DNA of 64,000 nucleotides. Origin: Eucalyptus grandis. Its lineage: Eukaryota; Streptophyta; Magnoliopsida; Myrtales; Myrtaceae. Both the position numbers and the translations under genes were made by a program. The notes under the pieces were generated by a model. It had not been told where the DNA came from. It saw only the letters and a list, made by a program, of their open reading frames with translations, and ran no database searches. The DNA lies in contig NC_052614.1 of NCBI RefSeq assembly GCF_016545825.1, forward strand, positions 37,108,072 through 37,172,071, in the 5' to 3' direction. Within the stretch, counting starts at the first letter, position 1, and every line of letters begins with the position of its first letter. Shown here one piece after another: positions 35,342 through 47,320 of the stretch.

Positions 35342-35367
35342 TGCAGTTACGCTTGGATCACAAATCA

Positions 35368-35379
35368 GCTCTGATACCA
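35368..35379 (-). other. Chromovirus primer-binding site (tRNA-Met type)
   Basis: Minus-strand TGGTATCAGAGC lies two nucleotides inside the 5' LTR. This is the classic initiator-tRNA-Met complement. Confidence 0.85.
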
Positions 35380-35381
35380 CT

Positions 35382-35826
35382 TGTCACGGGCCGACCGATT
35401 CACTCTCGATCACACGTAGGCTGACCCATGCAGCCTTAAGGTTGTACCCTTAAGTAACCTTTCAACACTCAACTCACAAGACTCATATAGAGAGAGAGAA
35501 ACTCTTAGAGAGAGAAGCTCTGGTTTTTGTATTGCTTGTGAATGAATTACAATGAGGGAGGAGACCCCTTTATATACAAATATAAGGCAAACCGTATCCG
35601 TAGATCTCCCTTGGATCTAACGGTGGAGATTACACCTCCCATGTACCAACTACCGGCATTTATTGCCAACTACCATCTATTCGCATTTATAACGTATGCG
35701 TACAAATACAGTATCGCGTGCCCCTAGGTGAATACTCTAAGTCTCGGGGTATAAGTCAAGGGTCTTTAATGTGCCACGCTCGTGCTAGGGAAACCTCTTG
35801 GACATGCTTTCTTTCGGGCCGTGACA
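35382..35826 (-). repeat. Chromovirus 5' LTR
   Basis: 445 bp with TG...CA ends. It differs from the 3' LTR by mainly C/T and G/A changes plus small gaps, a pattern expected from ageing of a methylated element. Confidence 0.9.
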
Positions 35827-36509
35827 CAGTGCTGCACAAATGACACAAAGCAGGTCTTAGCCCAAAACTCTAACTCCGATGTGGAGGCTAACCATCGGCT
35901 TGCTGAAATCATGGAGGCTGTTGACAACCATGAAGGGTCCGTGCACTAAGAACTCAGCAACCCAACTTTGGTATTTTTCCATATGTCATTGTGTGCGTTG
36001 GGGATTAACATAATCTAACAAGCTTGTGGTGTTGAGATCACGTTGTTGTATAGGTCACGAATTTATGAAAAGGCTGACGTGACCTCTGCTAATTGGATTA
36101 TGCTTTTGCCCATCATAGCCCAAGTGGTGAAGACCTTGCCAATGCTCACTCCCATCTTCCACCAAGATGTAAATGGGCAATGGAAATTTGCTGTTAATTA
36201 GCCTTTGGGGGATGAGTTTGTCACTCGCGGTCCTCAGTACATGCCTTGTCAACATCAACCGCAACATGAAGTCCTCATGGGCAATAGCAACTTGTATTCC
36301 CTCATTTGTACTTTATGTAGTATTCTTACGCATTCGACATAGGCCCAATGATGTCCATCTATAGTTTCGAGGTGTTCACATTGAGGTTGCATGTCCAGGG
36401 GGACGCAACTGTGGTCGCCGTGAATGAACGGATGAGTGTAATCTTGACATTAATTTCCATATTGCTATATAAGGCGATTACCCTCGGTGAGGTCACCTTC
36501 ATATTCACG

Positions 36510-37030
36510 AGTTATTCAATGAAGATTTTGAGGTTGAGTCATTAACGAAATTTGTTTGTCTTCCTCGGGACTATGTTGTTGTGAAATTTCAGATTTTTTA
36601 GACATCATTTACTATGTCAAATTGTTGTCGACTTGCCATGATGTCTTATTGCCCTATACATTTCCAATGCGCTATTGAATTTTTATAAATTCATGTGTAG
36701 CTTAGGAAATTGCCTTCATGGAAGTTGTGTGCTTGATGTCTTGTAATTTTTTTAGGCCCAATTATCCATGGGTCCTATCCCAATTGCTCTTATTTTGATT
36801 GCCATGTTTGATGTTTACTATTGTGATTCCTTGTTGCGATTCCATTTTAGGATTTTTTTTTTATAAATGTTTTGCATGCTAAATTGAGACAACTTGTTTT
36901 CACGAGTTTAGATTCTCATTTTTTCAATTTCATACGCAAAGATTCTTGGAATATAAAAAACATTTTACCGTACTTTCCAAACCCCTCGAATGTTGCCTAA
37001 CAATCTAAAATTTCATGTTCTAATTGATTT
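36510..37030 (+). repeat. Direct repeat, copy 2 (partner 21,710-22,262)
   Basis: Collinear with 21,710-22,262 but directly continued by the sequence that in copy 1 lies 3.1 kb further on (CCTAATCCTTGAAAAGG at 25,389 and 37,045). It marks the junction between palindrome A/B and duplication unit 2. Confidence 0.7.
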
Positions 37031-37291
37031 CATACACTGTTTTCCTAATCCTTGAAAAGGTTTAGAAAACTAAAAATTAAGTAATTATCAAGTGCCAGTC
37101 AAATAAAAAAATTTAAGGGCGGGCAATGTGAACATATGTTGGCTAGGGTAAATTGCTACCCTTAGTCACTCAAAGGCCTTTTGTAATTTAGTGCTTCTAC
37201 CTAGTTGGTTGCATGCGTCTCTTCTAATTTTTGGCTTTGAAGTGCTCTTGTGTTCCTCTTACTTAGAGCTTAAAGTTCACAACACGATCTC

Positions 37292-37466
37292 TGTTGAGAG
37301 AGTATTTTGCTAATAGGGATATATTTGTATATTTATTTTATTAATTTATATGTGAGGGCAATAAGGGTGATATTGTAATTTTTGGCCTTTTGGTTTTATT
37401 ATAAATAGATAGTTTAGGGTTAGATCAATCTAACCAAGCACTCAATTCAGTTTTTGTCTTTCAACA
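37292..37466 (+). repeat. Short copia LTR (175 bp), copy 2
   Basis: It starts TGTTGAGAGAGTATTTTGC and ends TCTTTCAACA. The primer site TGGTATCAGAGCC follows at 37,467-37,479, here in the canonical form. Confidence 0.65.
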
Positions 37467-38055
37467 TGGTATCAGAGCCAAGGCTAAACTAAAACCCTAA
37501 CCCTAATCTCTTCTCTGTGCAGTCCTGCTTCTCTCTCTCTCTTCTTATCTTCACTTTCTCCCATTACAATTCCTTCTCACCTTCTCCTTTGCTTTCTTTG
37601 ACAATATAGGTCAATGCTAATGAGGTGATTCTTCGAATTTACTATATGCCCTAAATCTCACCTCTATGAGATAAATTAAAGATTCGTTGTAGTTTGCAAT
37701 GGATGGTTCAACCTTTTATGATTTTTTTTGGATCTTTTTGTTTGAGATTATTTTTTCCTTATCACCGGCCTACAATTATCTCGTGTGTGAAGACCAAAGT
37801 ACTACAATTCGCTGACCACCATATTCATTTTTTAAAGATTTTTGGGGAAAATCAAAATTATTGATTTTTTTTTAGGTTTCCTAGACCTTAAAAAAAATCA
37901 ACTTTTTGCTTTCCCTTGATATGATTTAGCTGATTTTTGGAGGACAACTTTAGCTTACTATAAGAGGACTTCAATCCAATTGTTTGCCTTTTCTAGCAAG
38001 TTTTGGTAGCTAGATTGCACCCTTCACACTTTTTCAAGGCAAAATTTAAGACACA

Positions 38056-38640
38056 ATGTCTGACGATACAGTTGGTTCAATTGAGAATCCTTCACCTATA
38101 GGTTATATTACATTTGCTATGATCTCTGTGAAGCTTGACGACACAAATTATTTGATATAGTCTCAATCTACATTCTTGAACATTGTAGGCAGTGGGCTTA
38201 AAGGACACATCAATGACACTTTTGCAAAGCTAGATACATCAGGTAATGGTCAGGACAAGTGGATCTCAAATGACTTTTTGGTAATGTATTTTCTACTTAA
38301 TTCGATGTAGCCACATATTAAAAGGATATTTGCTTCTTGACACTGTGACACAAAATTGGTCAGCTATAAGGGAAACTTATGGTCAACTTGGAATGATGCA
38401 CAAGTGTATAAACTTTGAAAAAAAGTTCATGACACCACTCAAAAAGAGATGACTATATCTCTCAATATTATGCCGAGCTTTGAAGCTTGTGGCAAGAGCT
38501 AGATCATTATGCAAATTATCGTCCAACCATTGCTATGGACATTGCTGCACATAGCCAGGAAGAAATTAATTCCATGTTGTGTAAGTATCCTAATCTTCTT
38601 GAACCGACATTTGATACATTCAATGGTAAAGGTATATAAT
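38056..38640 (+). pseudogene. Copia gag N-terminal remnant, copy 2
   Basis: ATG at 38,056 opens MSDDTVGSIENPSP, followed across frames by VKLDDTNYLI, GSGLKGHINDTFAKLD and WNDAQVYKL. The family is as in copy 1. In-frame stops (for example TAG after NYLI) and frame changes kill it. No other domain follows before the inverted-repeat arm. Confidence 0.65.
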
Positions 38641-39099
38641 GAGGTACCCTAGGAATCTAACCTGTTCACTTGGAGTCTATCTTGTAATCTTATGTTTAAG
38701 TATCATAGATGGAAACTTGCACTGTATTAGTTAATCTCTCTTAGAATTCTCTAGGAATAGATATTATGCTAACATAAACAAGCTTTAGGAAAATATGAAG
38801 ACACTAAGTAGAAGATAAACTGCAGATAGATCCATCTGAATAGCAATAAATCAGAATACGCATGGCACTGGTCAGTATCAAGATTAACTCTATCCATTGG
38901 GAAGAACACTAACTAGATTAAATGAATACCATACAAACAACCTTTAAGTTATAATGCCAAGTACCAATTCTACTTAAGCATATAAAAATAAATGTGAAAG
39001 CACAACAAAAACTAACTTCGACAAACTCATGACGACTTAGCTACTTCAAATGCATTAAGATGAAAACTCAATGTCTGCCCTCCTCAAGCCTATGTCATT

Positions 39100-40470
39100 T
39101 CAATACTCGTGCTCATCCCTATTTTAGTTATGCAAGTTGTGCCCAACATCCATGGGAAAATTTTCTTGAAGGATCACTATAGCTCCTATAAGGTCTTGCC
39201 CCTTGTCTCTGGCATAACAATGTAGACCCCCCACAACCCTTAAGGTTGACATAGTCATGAATAGGAAGGTAACCCCACCAAGGGTGATTGCCTTGTATAG
39301 CAATATAAAAATTAATGTCAAGATTACACTCACCCATCAATTAACGGCGATCACAGTTGCGTGCCCCTAGGCACACAATCTCAATGTGAATACCTTAGAG
39401 CTGTAGATGGATGTTATTGGGCTTATGTTGAATGCGTAGGATGCTATGTAAAACACAAACAAGGGAATACAAGCTGTGATTGCCCATGAGGACTTCATGT
39501 TGTCGTTGATATTGATGAGGAACATACTGAGAACCGCAAGCAGCAAAACTCATTCCCCCAAGGTTGATAAACAACAATTTTTGCTGTCCATCCACGTCTA
39601 GGTGGAAGATGGGGATAAGAATTGGCAAGGTCTTTGCCACTTGAACTATGATGGCAACAGCATAATCCAATTAGCAGAGGTCACGTCCACCTCTTCGTAA
39701 ATTTGTGAGCTATATAACAGCATGGCCTCAAACACCACATGCTTGTTGGTTACATTAATCCACAGCGTGCACAATGACATATGGAAAAATACGAGAGTTG
39801 GGTTCTCAGTTCCTGACGGACAGACCCTTTACGGTTGTCAACAACCTCCATGATTTCGATAAGCCGACAGTTAGCCTCCACATCAGAGTTAGAGGTTTGG
39901 GTTGGGACCTGCTTTGGTCGTTCGCGCGGCCCCGCATGACAAGCCATAAGGGGGATTTTGGCATCATGTGGACCCTGATGGCGAGCAAGACCGTTAAGAG
40001 TATTCTCAAGCCAAGCATAAAAAGCCGCCTATGTTTGAGCACAAGCATGGGATAGCATAGTTGTATACGAGGCCAAGGAGGGTGCTAAGATTCATGGAAA
40101 CTTGAACAACCGAAGCAAGTAACAAGAAGATGCTCATTAAACGTGAAAAAGAGAAACTACTAACTAATAAATAAATGACAAAACATAATACATAATTTGA
40201 AAACATTTACCTCAGGAAACGAGGTGAGCAAGCCACGGAACACGGCGGGAAAAATTTCTACAATATAGATGGGGCAATGGCAAGTGCCAACCCAACACTG
40301 ACCTGGCTAATAGCATGGCTCCCCAAGAGTAGAGCATTTTGGGAGCCTAACCCTATGACAACCGTTCCCACAAAAAAGTAAGCCCCCACCAACTTGATCA
40401 CATTCCGGTGGCCAATCTAATTAGTGATGCTCCCGACCATCGTTACCTCCAAAACTAAGAACAAATTCTT
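39100..40470 (-). pseudogene. Polyol/monosaccharide transporter pseudogene D
   Basis: Minus strand, same structure as copy A: a truncated N-terminus, an intron (about 40,101-40,211) with GT and an acceptor changed to AAG, VSMNLSTLLGLVYNYAIP, RVHMMPKSPLWLVM (family PESPRWLV), and a C-terminal part with SVILTLIFILLYKAITLGGV (39,240-39,333). This C-terminal helix matches the last membrane segments of polyol transporters. Many stops are present. Confidence 0.75.
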
Positions 40471-41326
40471 GATCCCCGTCTAGAAGTCAACGTGCTCCTC
40501 GATTATTCCTTTTATCTTTTTCTTAAATATGCCGAGGCCTCGCTCATCACCCCTATGACTTGTCAATAAAAAAATAACATGAAAATATTATGTATCATAA
40601 CAAAGTTCCATGTCAATCGTAGCCATATAAATAAAATTGAAAAATTAGAATTGAAAAAAAAAATTCCTTGTTTTTTGGTTGGATAATTAACCAAGACCAA
40701 ATAATATGGAGGTGATGGATGGCCCCATGACACATGAAATGGCATAACTATTAGTGTCATTGGGGCATTGGAATATTCAATGGATTCTCGTGGGATTGTG
40801 TTGATGACTGCATCTGTCGATACTTGCAAAGTCAATTGGTGTCGGATATAGTATCCAAAATATTAATAGTATGATACTAAAGAAAGAAATGTTTCTAAAA
40901 ATTATACCTCTTGCATACTACCAAGAAAATGATGCTTCGGCTCAACCAATCATCGTCTTCTAAAAGATGAAGACGACGTCATCGAATCGAAGCCTCAATG
41001 GCACCAACCTGGAGGAGTCACGTGAAGAGGCCATTGAAAAATGTGAGCTTTGATTTTTCACTTTTGGCGTTTCACTAATTAATGGAAATGTGGGACTTAT
41101 AAATGATTTTGACTTAAAATCTTCTGTTAGACGATTAATTCATAGAGAGATCTTCGAATATCTCTCCCTTTACAAATGTATCCTGAGTCTTTAGTTGACT
41201 TAACAAACGGAGCCATGCGACTCTTTTGCATAACTATCTTTGAAAATTATAAAAACCGTTGCAAAATGATTTTTTGATAAAATTTACTTCATCTTTTGAA
41301 AATTCGGTATTCACCTTGGCCTATAC

Positions 41327-41934
41327 ATGATCGTTTTTGCATATATTCAAGACACAATTTACCACGTCATTTCATGGAAAGGTTACATATCAGACTACAT
41401 ATCAGACTTGTAAAAATCGAAATCTGTCAAGGATAGCAATATATTAAGCAAGCATTCAAATGGTGAGAAACCATTTGGTAGTGGATGAAGTGCTCCACAG
41501 AACTTCCAAAGGCCAAATTCATTTTCGACGAATGACTAATAATGAAGTAGTGGAACCTATACCAAAAGAGTTGGCTGGCTTTGTGTATTGTCACATTCCC
41601 AAAATTTTCCCTTCACCTCATGTGCCAAACAAGACCTAACTAGAATGCCAGTATCTAATATCAGCATTATAACTGCTGTTGCAACAATGGCTGCCTATTT
41701 AAACATCAGAAAATTCTTGTACAAACTATCGTTACAGTGGAAATTACTCAAATAGACTTGTGACTACTGGACCGAATCCATCACCATTAGCTTTGCATGT
41801 AATATCACCAATGTAAACTTGTTTGACCAATTTCGAATCCCACAACGAAATATCTCTTACCAAGTGTTATGTTTTGATATTTATTTAAGGGGACTTAGGT
41901 TTTGTGCTTATATATATTATGATGTGGTAAACTG
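41327..41934. other. Spacer of palindrome D/C
   Basis: AT-rich sequence between the arms. The frame at 41,819-42,061 runs into the right arm and has no recognised domain. No gene was found. Confidence 0.5.
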
Positions 41935-42829
41935 TATAGGCCAAGAAGAATACCAAATTTTCAAAAGATGGAATCAATTTCATCAAAAAAATCATTTTGC
42001 AATAGTTTTTATAATTTTCAAAGATAGTTATTCAAAAGAATTGCACGGCTCCGTTTGTTAAGTCAACTAAAGACTTGGTCTATGTTTGTTAAGGGAGAGA
42101 TATCTAAAGATCTCTCCATGAATTGGCGGTCTAACAAAAGATTTTAAGTCAAAATCCTTTATACGTCCCACGTTTCCATCAATAAATGAAACACCAAAAA
42201 TGAAAGTTTAAAGCCCACATTTTTTTGATGGCCTCTCCGCGTGACTCCACCTCTAGGTCGATGCCATTGAATCTTAAGAGACGAGGCTCCAGTTTGATGG
42301 CGCCGTCTTCATCTTCTAAGAAACGACACTCAGGATACTCTACCCGGTGTTGCTTGGTAGAGTCCGAGCATCATCTTCTTGGTAGTATTCAAGAGGTATA
42401 ATTCTTAGAAACGTTATCTTTTGTAAGTATCATCTTGTTAAAATTTTGGTTACTATATATGCCGCCACTTAACTTTGTAAGTACCGACAGACGTAGTCAT
42501 CAACACCACCTCACAGGAGTCCATTGAAAATTCTAATCCCTCGATTACCCTAAATAGTTATGCCATTTCATGTGCCATGGGGGCATCTATCGCCTCCATA
42601 TTATTTGGTCTTGGTTAGTCATCCAACCAAAAAACAGGATAAATTTTTTTCAATTCTAATTTTTCAATTTTATTTATATGACTGTGATTGACATAGAACT
42701 TTGTTATAATATATAATATTTTTATGTTTTTTTTTAATTGATAGTCATAGGGGTGATAAGTGAGGCCCTAACATATTTAAAAAAAGACATAAAAAATAAT
42801 TGAGGAGCACGTTGACTTCCAGGTGAGAT

Positions 42830-44230
42830 CATGAATTTGTTCTCAGTCTTAGGGGTAGCGATGGCAAGGAGCATCGCTGACCAGATTGATCGCCGCAATG
42901 CGATCGAGTTGATAGGGGCTTTCTTTTTTAGTGGGAACAGACGTCATTGAGTTAGGCCCCCAAAATGCTTTACTCCTAAGGGCCCTGCTATTATCCAGGT
43001 CGATGTTGGGTTGGCACTCACCATCGCCCCCATATATATTGCAGAAATCTCTCCTGCCATATTTTGTGACTTGCTCACCTCGTTTCTCAAGGTAGTTGTT
43101 TTCTAATTTTGTATAATGTTTATTCATTTATTTATTAGTCATTAGTTTCTCTTTTTCATGTTTAATGAGCATCTTCTTGTTACTTGCTTCAGTTGTTCAG
43201 GTCTCCATCAACCTTGGCACCCTCCTTAGCCTCATATGCAATTATGCTACCTCAATGCTCATGCTCAAATGCGGGTAGCTTTTCATGCTTGGCCTGTGAA
43301 CACTCTCTACAATCCTGCTTGCCATCGGGGTCTGCATCATGTTGGAATTCCCTCGATAGCTTGTCATGCAAGGCGGCACAAACGACGCAAAGCAAGTCCT
43401 AGCTCAAAACTCTAACTCCGATGCGGAGGCTGACTGTCACCTTGCCAAAATCACAAAGGTTGTTGACAACTGCAAGAGGTCCGTGCACTAGGAACATAGC
43501 AATCACACTTTGGTATTTTTCCATATGTCATTGTACACACTGAGGATTAACATGATCCAATAAGCATGTAGCGTTGAGACCATGCTGTTGTATAACTCGT
43601 GAATTTACGAAAAGGCAGACATGACCTCCACTAATTGGATTATGCTCTTGCCCATCATAGTCCAAGTGGCAAGGACCTTGCCAATTCCCGTCTCCATCTT
43701 CCACCTAGATATGGATGGGTGACGAAACTTGCTATTAATTAGCTTTGGGGGATGAGTTTGTCGCTCGTGGTCCTCGATACCTGCCTTGTTAGCATCAACT
43801 GCAACATGAAGTCCTCATGGACAATAGCTACTTGTATTTCCTCATTTGTGTTTTACATAGCAACCTACGCATTTGGCACAGATCCAATAGCATCCATATA
43901 TAGCTCTGAGGTGTTCACATTGAGGTTGCGTGCCCAGGGGTACATAACCGCGATTGCCGCGAATCAATGAGTGAGTGATCTTGACATTAATTTTCATATC
44001 GCTATATGAGGTGATCACCCTTAGTGGGGCCACCTTCATATTCATGACTATGTCAATCATAGGGGTTGTAAGGGTCTACCTTGTTATGCCGGAGACAAGG
44101 AGACAAGGAGCAAAACCTTAAATGAGCTTTGGTGGTCCTTTGGGAAAATCTTCACATGGATGTCAAGCACAACTGGCACAACTGAAACAGGAACATGTAC
44201 GAGTATTGAAATGACAAGGCTCGAAGAGGG
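42830..44230 (+). pseudogene. Polyol/monosaccharide transporter pseudogene C
   Basis: Plus strand. Exon 1 ends CTCAAG with GT at 43,092; exon 2 begins at 43,201 after TTGTTCAG. Translation includes VSINLGTLLSLICNYA, MSLSLVVLDTCLVSINCNMK and DPIASIYSSEVFTLRLRAQG (about 43,880-43,940), the clearest copy of the sugar-porter signature in the window. It is truncated at the same N-terminal point as the other three copies. Several frame breaks exclude function. Confidence 0.75.
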
Positions 44231-44880
44231 TAGATAGCGAGGCTTCATCTTAATGCGTGTGTAGTTAATGTTGCTATTTTTTCTTTTTTTCCTTAAGTAA
44301 TAGTTGTCATGAGTTGGTAAAAGTTAGTTTTTGTCATCTTTCAGATTCGTTTTTACATATACTTAACTATATTGGTACTTGCCATTAGAATTTAAATGAT
44401 GTTTGTATGGTCTTCATTTAATCTAGTTGACATTCTTCCCTATGAATGGAGTTAATACTGATACTAACCGGTGCCATGCATTTCGTGATTTATTGTTGTT
44501 TGGATTGATCTATTTGCTGTTTATCTTTTAATTAGTGTTTTATTTTTTCTTAAAGCTTGTTTATTTTAGCATAGTATCTATTCCTAGAGAAGTCCAGAGA
44601 GATGAACTAACACAGCTAGTTTGACTCCTACGGTACCTCATTACACACCTTTATCATTGAATGTATCAAATATTGATTCAAGATCAACTAGGATACTAAT
44701 ACAGCAATTAATTTCTTCTTGGCAATACCATGTAGCCAATACAAAATTTGAAAAGCTGCAGGGATGGAAAAAGAGGGCACTTCCTTGTGTTCCACTCAAA
44801 AAGATAAATGACCTGAGAAAATACAAGACATGCTTTTCTTAGTTTTCTTCATCCTGCACCTGTCACCTCTGCGTCTCTAA

Positions 44881-45653
44881 TGCAGCCCGCATTGAAGACC
44901 AACTCTCTCGACCAAGAAGATTGGCCCGCATTCAAGCTAGACGAAACCGAGATGCCGTATCGATATCTTGAGTCCATCCTGAAAGTTTGAAAGAAGACAC
45001 CTTGGGAGCCATGAAGACGTTATGCTTTTACTAGTTTCTAGTTCCTAAGCTCCTTATTTTTTTTTCTAGTTTCTAGTTTCTAGTTCCTAAGCTCTTTAAT
45101 GCTTTCACGTTTCTATGCTCTATCTTTATTTCTTTGACGATATAAGCCATCCAATTCCTTGTAGAAGACAGACAACTTTTGATAAATTAAAAACTTTGCT
45201 TTGAAGCAAGTATCGTGAATCTTGTAGAGTTCATATCATTGAAAACCTAGAAGAGTTTTCACTCCATCCTTGAAGAGTCACAACTTTTCGAAACCTGCAT
45301 CCTTGAAGAGTTGCAGTCATTGATCTAGAAGAATCGGTGTCCTTTCAACTTCCTTGGAGGCCTAGAAGAGCAACCAACGGAGTTTCTATCTTTTCCTATT
45401 TTGTTCGTTATTCTCAACCCAATTTCGATCATCCTACAGTGCTTATTTCAGAAAACCCAAAACATTGAAATTGTAGATCCAGAAGTCTTTGTTCATTTGG
45501 CTTTCGAATCAGGTCGATCCGATCTGTATCGACAAAGATATGACTGTTCTCCTGAGCTTGTACAGTGTTGAAATTTCTGTCGGTCCTGTTTCCCGTGCGT
45601 GAGTCACTCTCCCAATCCTACTGTTTGAGAAAGCCTACCCTTAGCTTGCATCA
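44881..45653 (+). repeat. 5' LTR of the gag-only gypsy element
   Basis: 773 bp, starts TGCAGCCCGCATTGAAG and ends GCTTGCATCA. CTAGTTT heptamer repeats occur near 45,060-45,090. GACGATATAAGCC (about 45,136) is a TATA-like segment. Confidence 0.85.
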
Positions 45654-45683
45654 TTTGGTATCAGAGCTTTGGAGGAGAGGAAA

Positions 45684-47320
45684 ATGCCTCCAAGAGAAGC
45701 TAGACGTCGTGGCGGCAGAACCGTTCCCCTCAATGAATGGAACACACTCGCTAAGAATATGCAACAATAAATTGACGAATTGATGCAAGAAGTTCAGCGT
45801 TTGAGGGATGAAGCAAATAATTCTCCAATCCTTTCTAGGAAGATTCCAATGGTGACTCTTCCTCTTCGGAGAGTGTTCAATCTATTCACGGTCGGAGGCA
45901 TGTTCGACATCGTTTACAACATATTCGTGAGCCAGATTGGGAAAAGGAAGTCAAGAAAGATGTTCCAGAATTTACAAGTACTGAGTCTCCTGATAAAATT
46001 GTTGATTGGCTAACACTTGTGAATGAGGTGTTTGAGCATCGAAATGTTCCAGAGAATCGTCGAGTTGGGATCATTGCTATGCGATTCCGAGGCAAGGCGA
46101 TTGCTTGGTGGAGACGTGAAAAACAAACTCGCCAAGCCGTTGGCAAAGCACCAATCACTTTGTGGAGAAAGATGGAGGGCAAGATTCAAAAATATTTTCT
46201 TCCCAAAGGATATAAGAGAGAGCTCTACCAACGGTACCAAAATCTAAAACAAGGTACGCGAACGGTGGACCAATACACCAATGAATTCAATGAGTTGGTG
46301 ATTCGTAACAATATCCAGGACCTGGAGGATGTGCTTGTGAACAAATACTTGAACGGTCTTCAATTTTACATTCAAGACGCCTTGGAAGTCCTCAACATTT
46401 GGGACTTAGGAGATGCACACCAACAGGCACTCAAAATGGAGCGCTCTCGTTCTTGGAGATAGCAATCTGCTAGTAAGCCTTCTACTCAACCCCATGTTTC
46501 GAAGCAACTTGCTACGTCCAAAATACGTTGCTATTCTTGTGGGGAGTTGGGTCATCGTACTAGCAATTGTCGAATCAATAAGAATCGACCAGCCGGTGAA
46601 GCCTTCTTGGTGGATAATGATTCTTATGAGAATGCTGAGGATCCACTTGAAGAGGAGTTGAACAATGATGAAGAGGCTGCTGATGATGAACAAATAGTGC
46701 ATGTTGACACTAGCGAACTTCTTATGGTAAGGAAAATTTTTCTTACTCCTCGAGATGACACTGGAGATAGGTGGCTGCGTACCAATATTTTTCATTCTGC
46801 ATGCATAGTCATGGGAAAGGTGTATCAATTAATTATTGACTCTGGTTGTTGTGAGAATATAATTTCCGAAGTAGCAGCAAACAAGCTAAAGTTGGAATTA
46901 AAAGCGCACCCTATGCCTTATAAAATGTTGTGGTTGAAGATAGGCGCTGAGGTAACTGTTTCAAAACGATGTCTTGTTAATTTGTTCGTTGGTTCTGTTT
47001 ATAGTGACAAGATATGGTGTGATGTTCTGCCGATGGATGCTAGTCACATTATTCTTGGTTGACCATGGCAATTCGATAGGAGGACTATGCATGATGGTTA
47101 TCAAAATACATATTCTTTTGAATTTGGAGGCAAGAAGATTACGTTGGCACCTAGTAGGGTGGGAGATTCTTCCGATGATGATGGCAAGTATTCGAGGACG
47201 AATTCTTTTAAAGATGGGGAGGATGATGCAACCCGCATTGAAGACCAACTCTCTCGACCAAGAAGATTGGCCTGCATTCAAGCTCGACGAAACCGAGAAG
47301 CCGTATCGATATCTTGAGTC
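45684..47320 (+). pseudogene. Gag with CCHC knuckle and protease-like domain, degenerate
   Basis: ATG at 45,684 (MPPREARRRGGRTVPLNEW) lies 17 nt after the primer site. After a stop near 45,768 and frame changes, the capsid part reads DKIVDWLTLVNEVFEHRNVP and GKAIAWWRREKQ (46,000-46,462). One TAG (46,460) precedes a zinc knuckle CYSCGELGHRTSNC (46,523-46,564). The protease-like part contains LIIDSGCCENIIS near 46,840, which keeps the DSG triad, and MDASHIILG. A TGA (47,063) follows where the family has GRPWQFD. The same frame runs into the 3' LTR. Confidence 0.8.

Larger units (their letters stand above)
30267..35826 (-). mobile_element. Ty3/gypsy chromovirus, 5.56 kb, complete structure but defective
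   Basis: LTRs of about 446 bp lie at 30,267-30,712 and 35,382-35,826, starting TGTCACGGGCCGA and ending GGCCGTRACA. The minus strand carries a primer site, gag, protease, reverse transcriptase, RNase H, integrase, a C-terminal chromodomain and a polypurine tract, the chromovirus order. The two LTRs differ at roughly 30 positions by eye (about 6-7%). The flanks (GCAAT left, CAGTG right) give no clean target duplication. It lies inside transporter pseudogene B, so it is younger than that duplication. Confidence 0.9.
27450..36515. repeat. Large inverted repeat A/B (palindrome with 67-nt loop)
   Basis: The left arm (27,450-29,246) and right arm (29,314-30,266 continued at 35,827-36,515) are reverse complements apart from point changes and the chromovirus insertion. 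The turn is ATTATACCTCTTGAA (29,232) against TTCAAGAGGTCTAAT (29,314). GGACTCCCATGAGATGG pairs with CCATCCCATGGGAGTCC. Each arm carries one transporter pseudogene. Confidence 0.75.
29735..36515 (+). pseudogene. Polyol/monosaccharide transporter pseudogene B, split by a chromovirus
   Basis: Plus-strand counterpart of copy A. Segments before the insertion (29,735-30,266) include an exon ending CCCAAG then GT (29,985), an intron to about 30,094 (its final CAG changed to AAG), and VSINLGTLLGLKCNYTIHR. After the insertion (35,827-36,515) reading continues through a CDPSSQVVKTLP-like part to YSFEVFTLRLHVQG. The N-terminus is truncated like the other copies. The sequence switches near 36,510 to a different repeat, cutting off the very C-terminus. 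Confidence 0.7.
38553..44735. repeat. Large inverted repeat D/C (arms ~2.8 kb, ~608-bp spacer)
   Basis: Arms 38,553-41,326 and 41,935-44,735 are reverse complements. The inner edge is GGCCTATA (41,319) against TATAGGCC (41,935). The outer edge is GAAGAAATTAATTCC (38,563) against AATTAATTTCTTCTTGG (44,708). Both arms carry a transporter pseudogene plus the tail of the copia gag fragment. The spacer holds no recognised gene. Confidence 0.75.

Noticed and set aside
35368..35379. TGGTATCAGAGC sites (also at 45,656, 52,447 and 62,447) as tRNA genes
   Set aside because: Only the complement of a tRNA 3' end is present. They are retroelement primer sites, not tRNA genes.
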